From: Branchiostoma floridae
Taxonomy: Eukaryota; Chordata; Leptocardii; Amphioxiformes; Branchiostomatidae
Reading direction: 5' to 3'
Assembly (NCBI RefSeq): GCF_000003815.2
Contig: NC_049985.1
Span: 23,563,406-23,627,405 of the forward strand
DNA length: 64,000 nucleotides
This document shows, piece by piece, positions 11,901 to 19,559 of this stretch. Within the stretch, counting starts at the first letter, position 1. Every line of letters begins with the position of its first letter. The notes below the pieces were generated by a model, which saw only the letters and a list, made by a program, of their open reading frames with translations, made no database searches and had not been told where the DNA came from. A program made the position numbers and the translations under genes.

Positions 11901-14900
11901 GTATTCCATATGGTATCAGTTACCCTACTCGTCATAGTTTAAGCCAATCATTACAGCTGCCACAATTTCACTTGGAATCTGGAAGGCGGAAATTTAGCCA
12001 CAGGGGCGTCTGTCCGTGGAATCACCTTCCAAAGACTTAAAAAACATTTAAGCGCATGATGAAACTGAGATTTCACCTTTGACCCCACGACCGGACTGCA
12101 TTATGAATATGGATAACGTTCTTTTTTGTGTATATTACTTGTATGTTATGTATTGTGTTGATGTGACATGTATGTGATATCCAGGGCCCCACTTTAATGC
12201 AGTGAGCACTGAGTTACAGTTACCCTGGCTAAAGAAAACAGAATAGAATAGAATAGAATAGAATAGAATAGAATAGAATAGAATAGAATAGAATAGAATA
12301 GAATAGAATAGAATAGAATAGCTATTTAGAAGGCAAATTGACAACACGAATGAAATGAACATAATATATGAAATATTGTTGCTTTACAGGTAACAACGAC
12401 GCTGCAGACAGTTGTGTATTTCCCAGATGCTTCAACGTGACATCTCACAGATCATTCATGGTCCTACTCGTCACCATCGCCATAGTTGTAGCAACCGCCA
12501 TTGGCGCAGGAGTTGGCCATGGCCTCGTCACACTTCGCGCAACCATGCAGGAGACCCATCCGCTCTCACTCAACAGTTCTCTGGAGCGGAGTGGTACATC
12601 AAGCCGACCAGTGTCACCATTCCCCGCCACCCCTACCGGTTCTACACTGGGAAACAAAAATGGAAAACCCTCGGTTGGTTCCCTACCTTGCATTCAACGT
12701 CAGTGTACCGAAAGTGCGAAATGGAACGAAACTAAAGCAGGACAGCTTTTGAAATACCTGGTTTATATTCAGACGTTGCTGCACATTTGTTTATTAATAA
12801 GTTGTCGTATATTTCGTATCCATGTCAAGTTTTTTTTCGTCATAATAGGTCAAGTTCGATTTCACTGACAATCCATTTATATTAGCACCATAAAAACATT
12901 CATTATCTACTGATGCAAACGACAAGTCTTTGAAAGGTATGCAAAAGAATATAAAAGAGGATTGTGCACCGAAGAAGATATATTGTTCAAGAACAACAAG
13001 TTATATTTTGAAATCTACATCTTTAACAGACCATGATGATTGTGACGGAAAATCCGTGGGATCCAACCAACGCGACATCTTTTCTTTCATGGAAGACAGC
13101 TGATGGTGTGAAAGTGTCTAAGGTGTTCTCTACCGATCTGGATCTGGAAACTGGAACAGCAAAGGCAGTTACGCCTGCAGCTACAGCTAACGTAAGAATA
13201 CGTTCAAGGTCATTCAACTATTTTAGCCAATAATGAATAGCAACTTATATTTACTGCAATATTCCTTTTAACACAAAGACTTCCTGTGGTAAAATGGTAT
13301 TCTTATCCTGTTTACAAAGCGCTGCCAGATATTATTTCAAAATCCTTTGGGTCACTTTGAATGGACTATATTCTGATTTCTTCATTACAAACAGCCCATG
13401 ATGATCGTGACGACGGAAGATGCAACAGCCTTGCTTTCACGGAAGACAGATGATGGTGTGACGGTGCCTACTGTGTCCTCTACCGATGTGGATCTGGAAA
13501 CGAGGGTGTTTCCGCAGATCGGAAAAACAAAGGCAGTCACACCTGTAACTACAGCTAAGGTAAGAACAAGTTCGTCTAAAGTCTTTGAAATGTCCTCGTC
13601 AATAATGAATCTCGGAATACATGTACAGTAATATTCCATTTAGCACAAAAAAACTACTATCAATCTTAGCCAGTAAGCCTTACAAAGCTCTGCACCTGTT
13701 TACAGTCTTATTCTTCATATGCAAATTAGTAATTCTATTCTGATACATCTACACAGCTCAAGACGATCGTGACGGAAGATCCAACCAATGCAAGAGCGAT
13801 TCTTTCAAGAAAAACAGCTGATGGTGTGACGATGCCTGAAATGTCCTCCACGGATATCGACCTGGAAACAGCAACAGAAACAACACAGGATGTCAGGCCT
13901 ACAACTACTGTAACAACTAATGTAAGAAAAAGTCTAAGTCTTTTGAAATGCGCTAGCCTACATTGTAAATTAATATCTTATGAACTATAGTCACGTTATT
14001 TTCAACACAAAACTTCCATGTCGTAAAATAGTTACTTAAGCAACTAGATAGAATTTGAGAGTTTCAAAATCTTGCATGAAATGATATCAAACTAATTTAA
14101 CAGTCTTGCCTACATGGACGACATGTAGGAGACTATAATGTGCTAATATGTCGTCTAGCGCTTAGACCGATTACAATCTTGAAACGATCATTTGTCCGCA
14201 GGCAAAGACAGTCGGCAACTACAGAAAAAGTAAGAAAATATATAGAGAGATCTATAAAATGCCCCAACCTACAATGGAAAACAGTTTTGCACTGTACAAT
14301 TGTATCATCGTTCTTCGCCAGGTTTTGACACAAACTGTCGAAAGGACAGGGTTTGACCAGCTTCAGAAGACTACAAAGCAACAATCTTTAACATCCCACG
14401 AAGGTACGGCACTCAATAGACAAATTATTTGTTCTATACTATGTACGTAGACATGAGCAACTAGATTTTATATATAGCTGTACAATCTTCTGTAGAAGTA
14501 TGCCCTACTAACATTTCCTCATGAACACATAACAATAACATGGACAATGTGGCTCTGCATGTATAAAAACTTTTTGATAGTACCACATAACAACTTTGCC
14601 ATAGGGATGTTTATTATATTCCAACGATAGCGTGGTATGACTTCCTGTAAATTGTGTAATGTTCAATATTATAGCAACCTTAAACTAAATTTAGATTGTA
14701 TTTGCAGAGACGTAACGTCATTTCCTTACGATAAGGGATGTTATACCTTAACAAAACAGTGATCCGTCCACAGGGTTGTGGTTGACGTATCGTATTTTTA
14801 TCTTCTAGGATCTTCCTGTAGGCCATCGTTATTTGAGAGGTTATGGTTATGGTTCACCATAACTGTACCAGCACATGCCCATTCTATTTCTTAATTGAAT

Positions 14901-17900
14901 TCCAAAAAGCACTTGTTATTGTTTTGTGTGGTTTTGACTTCAGAGTTTCGTAACGATTCCGTATCCACTTCTCCAGGATGGCTTACACGGGATTTGTTAC
15001 GGGTTGTGGGGTCAAACGGCGCACCGTGGGTCAACGACGAAGTGACGTATGATGCCGCAAAAGCCTTGGATGGGGACACTGGAACCTACTGGAACCCTCA
15101 GATTACCCTCCACAGCTACTGGAGCTGGAATATAACATTCGACCTCGCAGTGCCCCAAGCTCTGACCCGCGTCGCAGTCAACAACTACGGAGACACCACC
15201 CATGACATCGCAGCCTTCACGCTGCAACAGTCGCAGGCTGGGAGTCCGTACAAGTGGGAGGACGTCGTGACCGTTACTAACGTACAGGGCGGGACGGACA
15301 GGCGGCAGGAGTTCGGCGGGTTCCAGGGAACAGCGCGGTACTGGAGATTCCTCATCACTCGGACCCACTCGGGCTATCAGCCATGGCTAAGAGAACTTAA
15401 CTTCCATGGAATCTCAGCAGGTAAAGAAAATTATTGTTTGTAGCTTATCAAAATTCCAATTCAAGGAAGGTTCACAATAAACGGTTATGACGCCATTTGT
15501 TACATAACTGAACTCTTATGTTATCCAGAAAATTTTTTTCATAATGAAATATGCAGAAATTATGCTCATTTGAAGATGTCATCGGTCAAAATACAAGATG
15601 GTGGACCATGTGACCAGTTGAAGAATAACTAGCTTATTATCCCTAAGAAATTGTAACTAACTTTTCATAAAAAAAACGTTTAAATGAACGTTCTTAGTCA
15701 ATTTGCAATGTCTTTTGCGATTATTTATTGCAAAAAATGTATTTTGGAAAATTCAAGATGGTTGATATAAGATGGTGGAGCCCAACTGGTATATTAGATA
15801 GGCATGATGCCATTTTATGACGTCATAATTGATAATGTTTTTGGCAACAAAAAGCCCAAAAAAACATTATTATTCTATCTGCATTTGCTGTTACTTTGTT
15901 GTAACATACCTTGATGTTTTCCTGTAATACCCTTTTTTCACGGTTCCAGCAAATAAAATCAAAATGCTGACGTCATGATTGCGTCATTTTACGTCGTAAT
16001 AGGGTAAAATTTCTACAAATCATTAGATATGATACATACATCATTCTTTAATAATTTGGTGGTCATATAATAAGTTGTTACTAGGAGTTAGAAGGGGTCG
16101 GCCTCAAAAGACCCTACGCCGCCCTACCCGCCGGGGGAGGGAGGGGGCAGGATTTAAAAAAAAAAAGCCGTTGAAGAGATTCATTAGTCACGTATGTTCA
16201 CAGTTAACTAACTAACTTAAACCTGACAAACCTCTCGTCCGCACCAGGAGTCAATCTTGCCCTGGGAAAGTCAGCGTTCCAAACAACCACTTTTCATGAG
16301 GTCAGTGGGTTTGCCAGCCATGCCGTAGACGGGAACACCAATACCTGGTACCATAATGGATCATGTACACACACAGCAAACACCCCGGGGGAGGATAATC
16401 CAACCTGGTCGGTGGACCTTGGGCAATCGTATGTGATCAGCAGGTATGTGTACAGCTTTATTCATATGTCAGACATTATGTCATATCTGGGCCGCGATAA
16501 CGTTCGAAACAGGTGTTCCGGACCAGTTGATAAAAAGCCGTATCACACAGGTTTCGAAGTTTTATCACACAGGCTTCCATCGAATATTTCGAATATACTC
16601 TGCGCACGCTAGTGCGGCGCGGTCGAAAATTCGAATACCTGATTTGGACGTTGGAACGTTGTTGTTAGAACGTTTGTTCGAGGGCACCAAATTTTCTCAA
16701 CTTCTGGCACATTTAGCATCGAAACATGTGTTTTCTCAGGTGGGTACGACTTCGGCCATCGGGCGATCCTACCCGCGGTCGGGCTGGTACCTCGGGTGAT
16801 AAAGAATACACCGTGTTGTATTCTATATATATCACTCACTCACACACACAAACACACACAAACACACAAATACACACACACATATCCAGTTTCTTGAGTA
16901 ATTGCTGTTTAGAATGCACCTTGTAAACGTGCATCGACATATTCACAAACCTATTGCTGTTATCAACATCTACAGGATATCTATCTTCAACCGCCAGGAC
17001 TGTTGTTCGGAACGAATCAACCCCTTCAACATCCACATCGGGGATTCCGACCAGGCCAGCACGAACCCGATGTGTGGAGGTGATAATCAGATCGACGTGA
17101 ACCAGCCGTCCATTTCCGTCTCCTGTCAGGGGATGAAAGGTCGCTATGTAAGCGTCCGTCTTCCCGGATCCTCCCGAATACTGACCCTGTGTGAAGTCCA
17201 AGTACGAGCATTTTTGGGTAGGCCTTCACTACGTTCACTTTACATGGTTATGTCATATCTATACACGGTGTTTTCACTATTGAGAGCGTCGCACTGGCGT
17301 AAGACCTGTTGCATCAATTTATTCTGGCAACTGCAGAATAGTATAGTAGCACTTGCATAGTAGCAACACTGAATATGTTTAGCAACCATGCAATGTGTAT
17401 GTCAATATTTGAAGAAACACAGTCACCTAAAACAAAACAACAACAAAAAAATTCATCGGGACAACATTTTCTTCATAAACGATGTCAATAGATCCAGCGT
17501 ATATACCACTTTCAGGTGTAGGATACAAGCAAGAGTGCAAGGCTGGCTACATACGACTCAAGCGGCACTGTTTCCGGCTGGTTTCCCATACAAAGTCTTT
17601 TTTGGAGGCACTAGAGGCCTGTAAGGCGGAAGAAGCGATTCTGGCTATGCCTAAAACGGAATTTGTGGACCTAGCTCTGAGACGCCTGGTTCAAAAGTCA
17701 GGAAGCAACTCCGATTATTGGATCGGTATGATAGAGGCTGGTTCCGACTGGAAATGGCTGGATGGAGCACGTCTGGGAAGCTACCAGGTAATAATATGTG
17801 TTCTGTCGACAAAAACAATACTTAATATCCACCTTGTACATTCTATTATCTTTGACATTTGGGTTAGAATTTGTGTTTCATTCGTCTCATCATTCCGTTC

Positions 17901-18846
17901 TTAGCTCCTGGTTAGTCTGGTTCGAATGAATGTCTCCTTTGCTGGAAGGTTATGTTTTGAGCGTGTTTGTTTGCGTGTGTGTACATGTCTGTCTGTTAAC
18001 AGCATAACTCAAGAAGCCTTGGATGGATCCTGATAATATTCGGTAGGTGGGTAGGGGTCGATCGAGAAAACGAAGGATAATTTCGATAATAAACCCCTAG
18101 CAGCTTTCTAAAGTATTGCAGCAGAACTTCCATTTTGATAACTCTTGATTCGGATATGCTGTGGTTGTGATTTTCCAGTAGTAGATAGTCGTTGGGGCAG
18201 AGAGTAGGTGCTGTGATTTTGGGCCCCCTTGCGGATGTTTTTAAAGCTGGAGTTTTTTGTCAAACTTTCAACGAGAATAACTCGAGAACGTGTGAACGGA
18301 TCGTCATGATTTTTGGTATGGAGATAGCCTAAGTGGCCATTTGCATAATGTAATACTAATTATTTAAATCATAAATACTGATGTCGAAAAGATTCAAACC
18401 ATTTGGCGAAGTATGAGGTCGTGGAAATCTAGTTTTAACATTGTATTCATGTCTTAATATCAATGTCTCCGATTGGACATCTAAAATTGTCTTCATTCAT
18501 AGTTAGGCTATAAAAGACCAGTTTCTTCCAGATCACTTCTGTATCACGCACGAAGGATACTGGATTCTATCCGAACGTCTGACTGTTTCCATACATATCC
18601 AGTTGCTTGAGTAACTAATTTTTGGCGTATCTTATTACCTGGTTCATTAGACTAGAACTGATTGACTTAAAGCTGTTTTTTCTTACCCATCAGGGATGGC
18701 ACCCAGGTGAGCCAAGTGACTTAAAAGGGTTTGGTCCATTATGCGTTCAATATTGGTCATCAGGACATACCACTGATCCTATGTGGGACGACATTTGGTG
18801 CCATGAGACAAGGAGGTACATCTGCCAGTCTCGTCCTGGTATATAA
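4075..18846 (+). CDS. Type II membrane lectin receptor (discoidin-like, fucolectin, C-type lectin), 5' incomplete
   Basis: This is a gene-level entry whose exons are listed separately. Visible exons in order are 4075-4245, 5529-5777, 10227-10481, 11137-11274, 12390-about 12760, 13030-13191, 13395-13559, 13757-13921, possibly 14212-14229, 14322-14403, 14944-15420, 16248-16443, 16976-17217, 17516-17787 and 18694-18846. All junction phases agree, and the joined length is exactly 1,039 codons including the stop once the one base from the missing upstream exon is added. The N-terminal part is polar with NPxY motifs and no signal peptide. One hydrophobic segment follows, and the C-terminal two thirds carry lectin folds, so the topology is type II (C-terminus outside). 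The likely role is a cell-surface carbohydrate-recognition receptor with endocytic or phosphotyrosine signalling. The role is inferred; the fucolectin and C-type lectin calls rest on clear motifs. The initiating exon is upstream, either outside the window or unrecognised. Confidence 0.75.
4285..4365. repeat. GT-rich microsatellite
   Basis: Imperfect GT/GC-GT dinucleotide run in the intron after exon A. Apparent Val/Cys-rich reading frames here are repeat artefacts. Confidence 0.9.
4405..4620. repeat. Fragment of the 1-kb dispersed repeat family
   Basis: It begins with a ttaccttcgccaagaaggtt motif and carries acgataactcgagaatgg and ctggacatgctatggt phrases, which match the repeats at 3001 and 17930. 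It is truncated and intronic. Confidence 0.55.
5003..5490. repeat. GC-rich hairpin repeat, family R3, copy 1
   Basis: Shared with 16474-16833 (reversed), 26529-26950 and 62378-62780. The marks are an inverted pair of aatacaccgtgttgtatt motifs around a CCGCGGTCGGGC-type GC-rich core, a following atgtcatacccacctgagaaa segment, and a far end with tccggaacacccgtatcgaac. This copy seems to hold an extra internal duplication of the hairpin head. It is intronic and non-coding. Confidence 0.7.
5529..5777 (+). CDS. Lectin receptor exon B (cytoplasmic NPxY module, copy 1)
   Basis: A 249-bp phase 1-1 exon with acceptor tttttcag and donor gag/gtacgt. It encodes 83 residues. Two tyrosine motifs stand out. 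YVNN (5591-5602) fits the YxNx consensus of Grb2-type SH2 ligands, and NPMY (5735-5746) fits the NPxY consensus for PTB binding or clathrin-mediated endocytosis. The C-terminal half (QPTAEETDK to GVLRQDDGG) recurs in exons C and D. Motif function is inferred from consensus only. Confidence 0.75.
5855..5939. repeat. GT microsatellite
   Basis: Nearly pure GT dinucleotide run about 60 bases after the coding part of the intron following exon B. Confidence 0.95.
6250..6560. repeat. Fragment of the 1-kb dispersed repeat family
   Basis: It begins with tacctccatgaaatgtaatg and carries the aacaagataactcaagaacgg and ctgaacatgctatggtca phrases. It appears to interrupt a duplicated intron: the sequence just before it (tgtttatactagc) continues without interruption at 11090-11110. 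Confidence 0.6.
6600..7210. repeat. Tandem array of about four 150-bp units
   Basis: Each unit has a tatctcgtgaacgg-like start (near 6620, 6772, 6922 and 7071), a gatttttggtacgtggg-like middle and a tttgggcctcctggcg...gaacttgac-like end. Spacing is about 149-152 bp. Long minus-strand reading frames here follow from the repetition and have no recognisable domain. Confidence 0.65.
7211..8650. other. Intronic stretch without recognised feature
   Basis: This lies in the intron between exons B and C. No exon with suitable splice sites and phase 1-1 frame was found. A segment near 7910-7975 with gggccggcag and agatttaatcaggctaca resembles 24330-24375, so it may be part of another dispersed repeat. 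Confidence 0.4.
8657..9680. repeat. About 1-kb dispersed repeat, copy 2
   Basis: Colinear with 3001-4036. Shared phrases include gttctgaacatgctatggtcac, gtggggcaagtttca, cacatgttaattatgatagg and the closing catggaggtatgaggtcgccgaa. It ends immediately before a decayed copy of an exon D acceptor at 9687. Confidence 0.7.
9684..9745 (+). pseudogene. Decayed copy of exon D start
   Basis: The sequence tctgatatttacag followed by aaccaatcaaaaataccac parallels the acceptor and first codons of exon D (11137 onward). The copy then diverges and lacks the NPxY-coding part and a donor. It is a relic of exon duplication in the lectin gene. Confidence 0.6.
9953..10052. other. Assembly gap (100 N)
   Basis: Exactly 100 N, so a placeholder rather than a measured length. 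It lies within the intron before exon C, and an exon could be hidden here. Confidence 1.
10227..10481 (+). CDS. Lectin receptor exon C (cytoplasmic NPxY module, copy 2)
   Basis: A 255-bp phase 1-1 exon with acceptor tttatgacacag and donor ggtg/gtacgt. It encodes 85 residues. It keeps the SHYY block and NPMY (10439-10450), but the YxNx motif of exon B has become YVDN (10298-10309), so only the endocytic or PTB-type motif is strictly conserved. It is near-identical to exon B over the QPTAE to GVLRQD part, indicating fairly recent duplication. Confidence 0.75.
10600..10800. repeat. Duplicated intron segment (partner 5940-6130)
   Basis: The intron sequence after exon C repeats that after exon B. 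Shared are a ttaatctaatggaaattgcc block, a tttcatatcagttgagtgcatg block and an atcaacttaacaggacctaact block. A more decayed third version runs from about 10870 to 11010. The unit of duplication was therefore exon plus downstream intron. Confidence 0.75.
10797..10840 (+). pseudogene. Second decayed copy of exon D start
   Basis: Here tcatctgatatttacag is followed by aacctatcaaaaatacctta, matching the exon D acceptor and first residues, after which homology is lost. There is no NPxY-coding part and no donor. Confidence 0.6.
11137..11274 (+). CDS. Lectin receptor exon D (cytoplasmic NPxY module, copy 3, short)
   Basis: A 138-bp phase 1-1 exon with acceptor gatatttacag and donor ggag/gtacgt. It encodes 46 residues with a fresh N-terminal part (RVKNTPRSKQ) joined to the shared QPTAEDIDKTD block, NPMY (11232-11243) and GVLRQDFGG. 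It lacks the SHYY block of exons B and C. Confidence 0.7.
12241..12320. repeat. GAATA pentanucleotide microsatellite
   Basis: Sixteen uninterrupted gaata units in the intron just upstream of the transmembrane exon. Confidence 0.98.
12390..12760 (+). CDS. Lectin receptor exon E (transmembrane segment)
   Basis: The acceptor tgctttacag is clear and the phase is 1. The exon encodes a short Cys-containing juxtamembrane part, one hydrophobic helix (about 12456-12530; SFMVLLVTIAIVVATAIG), and a Ser/Thr/Pro-rich stretch with N-glycosylation sequons. The 3' border is uncertain. The next exons need phase 0, which fits a ctg/gtttat donor at 12760 or a weaker tcg/gttggt donor at 12673. With no signal peptide seen upstream, this helix is the likely signal anchor. 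Confidence 0.65.
13030..13191 (+). CDS. Lectin receptor stalk exon F1
   Basis: A 162-bp phase 0-0 exon (acceptor ctttaacag, donor aac/gtaaga) encoding 54 residues. The pattern is MIVTE...LSWKTADGV...STDLDLET...TPAATAN. It is homologous to F2 and F3, forming a repeated Thr-rich extracellular stalk. Confidence 0.7.
13395..13559 (+). CDS. Lectin receptor stalk exon F2
   Basis: A 165-bp phase 0-0 exon (acceptor acaaacag, donor aag/gtaaga) encoding 55 residues with the LSRKTDDGVTV and SSTDVDLET signatures of the stalk repeat. Its symmetric phase lets it be gained or lost without a frameshift. Confidence 0.7.
13757..13921 (+). CDS. Lectin receptor stalk exon F3
   Basis: A 165-bp phase 0-0 exon (acceptor ctacacag, donor aat/gtaaga) encoding 55 residues. 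It carries LSRKTADGVTM and SSTDIDLET, then a Thr-rich end that suits O-glycosylation. Confidence 0.7.
14212..14229 (+). CDS. Possible 18-bp microexon or decayed stalk exon
   Basis: Six codons (SATTEK) lie between a gcaaagacag acceptor and a gtaaga donor. The donor context mirrors that of the stalk exons, and the phase is 0-0, so the frame holds with or without it. It could equally be the surviving 3' tip of a fourth stalk exon. Confidence 0.3.
14322..14403 (+). CDS. Lectin receptor exon G (linker)
   Basis: An 82-bp phase 0-1 exon with acceptor cttcgccag and donor gaag/gtacgg. It encodes a 27-residue polar linker (QTVERTGFDQLQKTTKQQ) that connects the stalk to the discoidin-like domain. Confidence 0.55.
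14944..15420 (+). CDS. Lectin receptor exon H (discoidin-like domain)
   Basis: A 477-bp phase 1-1 exon encoding 159 residues, a single-exon module. It reads as a galactose-binding-like beta-sandwich (discoidin / F5/8 type C related). The marks are AKALDGDTGTYWNP near the start, WNITFDLAVPQALTRVAV in the middle and ARYWRFLITRT...LRELNFHGI at the end. An earlier in-frame ATG at 14895 belongs to the intron. The exact subfamily and ligand are unknown. Confidence 0.75.
15421..16247. other. Intron without recognised feature
   Basis: AT-rich intron between the discoidin-like and fucolectin exons. It contains a short G-rich run near 16126-16150 but no exon candidate. Confidence 0.6.
16248..16443 (+). 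CDS. Lectin receptor exon I (fucolectin domain, first half)
   Basis: A 196-bp phase 1-2 exon with acceptor gcaccag and donor agcag/gtatgtg. It starts with the family opening GVNLALGKSAFQT and has ASHAVDGNTNTWYHNGSC, then CTHT and PTWSVDLGQSY. These are hallmarks of the eel-fucolectin / tachylectin-4 (FTP) type of F5/8C lectin. Confidence 0.8.
16474..16833. repeat. GC-rich hairpin repeat, family R3, copy 2 (reversed)
   Basis: Reverse-complement copy of the family at 5003, 26529 and 62378. It begins with acattatgtcatatctgggccgc and ends in aatacaccgtgttgtattc. It lies in the intron that splits the fucolectin domain. Confidence 0.7.
16976..17217 (+). CDS. Lectin receptor exon J (fucolectin domain, second half)
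   Basis: A 242-bp phase 2-1 exon. It carries NRQDCCSER, which fits the RxDx4R fucose-binding core. The CTHT histidine of exon I lies 29 residues upstream of that Arg, a little more than the usual family spacing of about 24-26. The Cys pair, an MCGG segment, GRYVSVRLPG and LTLCEVQV complete the domain. Fucose or related glycan binding is likely, from established fucolectin family knowledge. Confidence 0.82.
17516..17787 (+). CDS. Lectin receptor exon K (C-type lectin domain, first part)
   Basis: A 272-bp phase 1-0 exon with acceptor actttcag and donor taccag/gtaata. It carries the leading Cys residues (KQEC, KRHC), the helix with ALEACKAEEA and the WIGM...WKWLDG core. This is a typical long-form C-type lectin start. 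Confidence 0.82.
17930..18430. repeat. Fragment of the 1-kb dispersed repeat family
   Basis: It has agcataactcaagaagcc, ttttgggccccct and catgatttttggtatg phrases and closes with ggcgaagtatgaggtcg. It is a divergent relative of 3001-4036, inserted in the intron that splits the C-type lectin domain. Confidence 0.55.
18694..18846 (+). CDS. Lectin receptor exon L (C-type lectin domain end, stop codon)
   Basis: Terminal exon with acceptor tacccatcag, phase 0, stop taa at 18844-18846. It has WHPGEPSD, where EPS takes the place of the sugar-selecting EPN or QPD triplet of canonical domains. It also has MWDDIWC in place of the WND calcium site, and RYICQ at the end. The calcium-coordinating Glu and Asp are kept, so calcium-dependent binding is possible, but its specificity cannot be predicted. 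Confidence 0.82.
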   Translation, partial: GWHPGEPSDLKGFGPLCVQYWSSGHTTDPMWDDIWCHETRRYICQSRPGI

Positions 18847-18879
18847 GAGGGTGTTGCTTGTTTCTGGTAATTTCTTTTT

Positions 18880-19480
18880 ATCTTTAGGCCACGGCAAGTA
18901 CATTTTATGGATGACATCAGCGCGCGCATTAATTTTCGCCTGATTTCAGAAAAAAAACAAGATTTTTTTCTTCTGCATGGATGGTAAACATGACGATAAC
19001 GTACCAAAATGAGCAAATATGTTGTGTTGTAGCCTAATAATTGTACTTGTAGAAAAACAAACACTTGCGAGGTACCCAGGACTGTAGTTGTAGAAATAAA
19101 ACTTATTGGATAGTTGTAAAAGTGACACCAATATGGAAGTCATGAGTGTGGTTACCAACTTGCATCAAAACTTTGTTGGTGATGCCAGTCTACCACACTA
19201 GTGTTACTTTTACCACACCAGTTCATGTCTTGAATACGGGAATGAATGCCTTGTTGGCTCTAATACCATGTTTTGTCCCTTTAATTCTTGTTACAACATT
19301 CATCACAACTTAATGGTACCTATTTTTGAAAAATGTAGCCATCTTGTTTGTTTTTTTCACCCATCTTGTTTTTTTCGCCCTATCGCACTATTTTTGCAGT
19401 CTGCAGAGGATGTCATCCATAAAATTTACTTGCTGTGGCCTTAATAATTGTTTATTGATTGCAGTTCCACCAATCTCCAA
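18880..19480. repeat. Dispersed repeat R5, copy 1
   Basis: Shares ggccacggcaagtacatttt, ttttcgcctgatttcagaaaa, aaaatgagcaaatatg and a gtcttgaatacgggaatgaat block with 22262-22830. More loosely it resembles 61010-61520. It directly precedes the 340-bp tandem array. Confidence 0.65.
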
Positions 19481-19559
19481 ATAGATTATAATGCAACGCT
19501 GTAGCGCTCTGAATTGCGTATTCAGGCATTAATACGAACAAAGAGGTATTGAAAAACTT

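Noticed and set aside
14895-14943. ATG at 14895 with a hydrophobic run as a signal peptide for a separate discoidin gene
   Set aside because: The hydrophobic run (HLLLFCVVLTS) is tempting, but a gttttgacttcag acceptor sits exactly before the domain, and the phase matches exon G. An alternative promoter here cannot be fully excluded.
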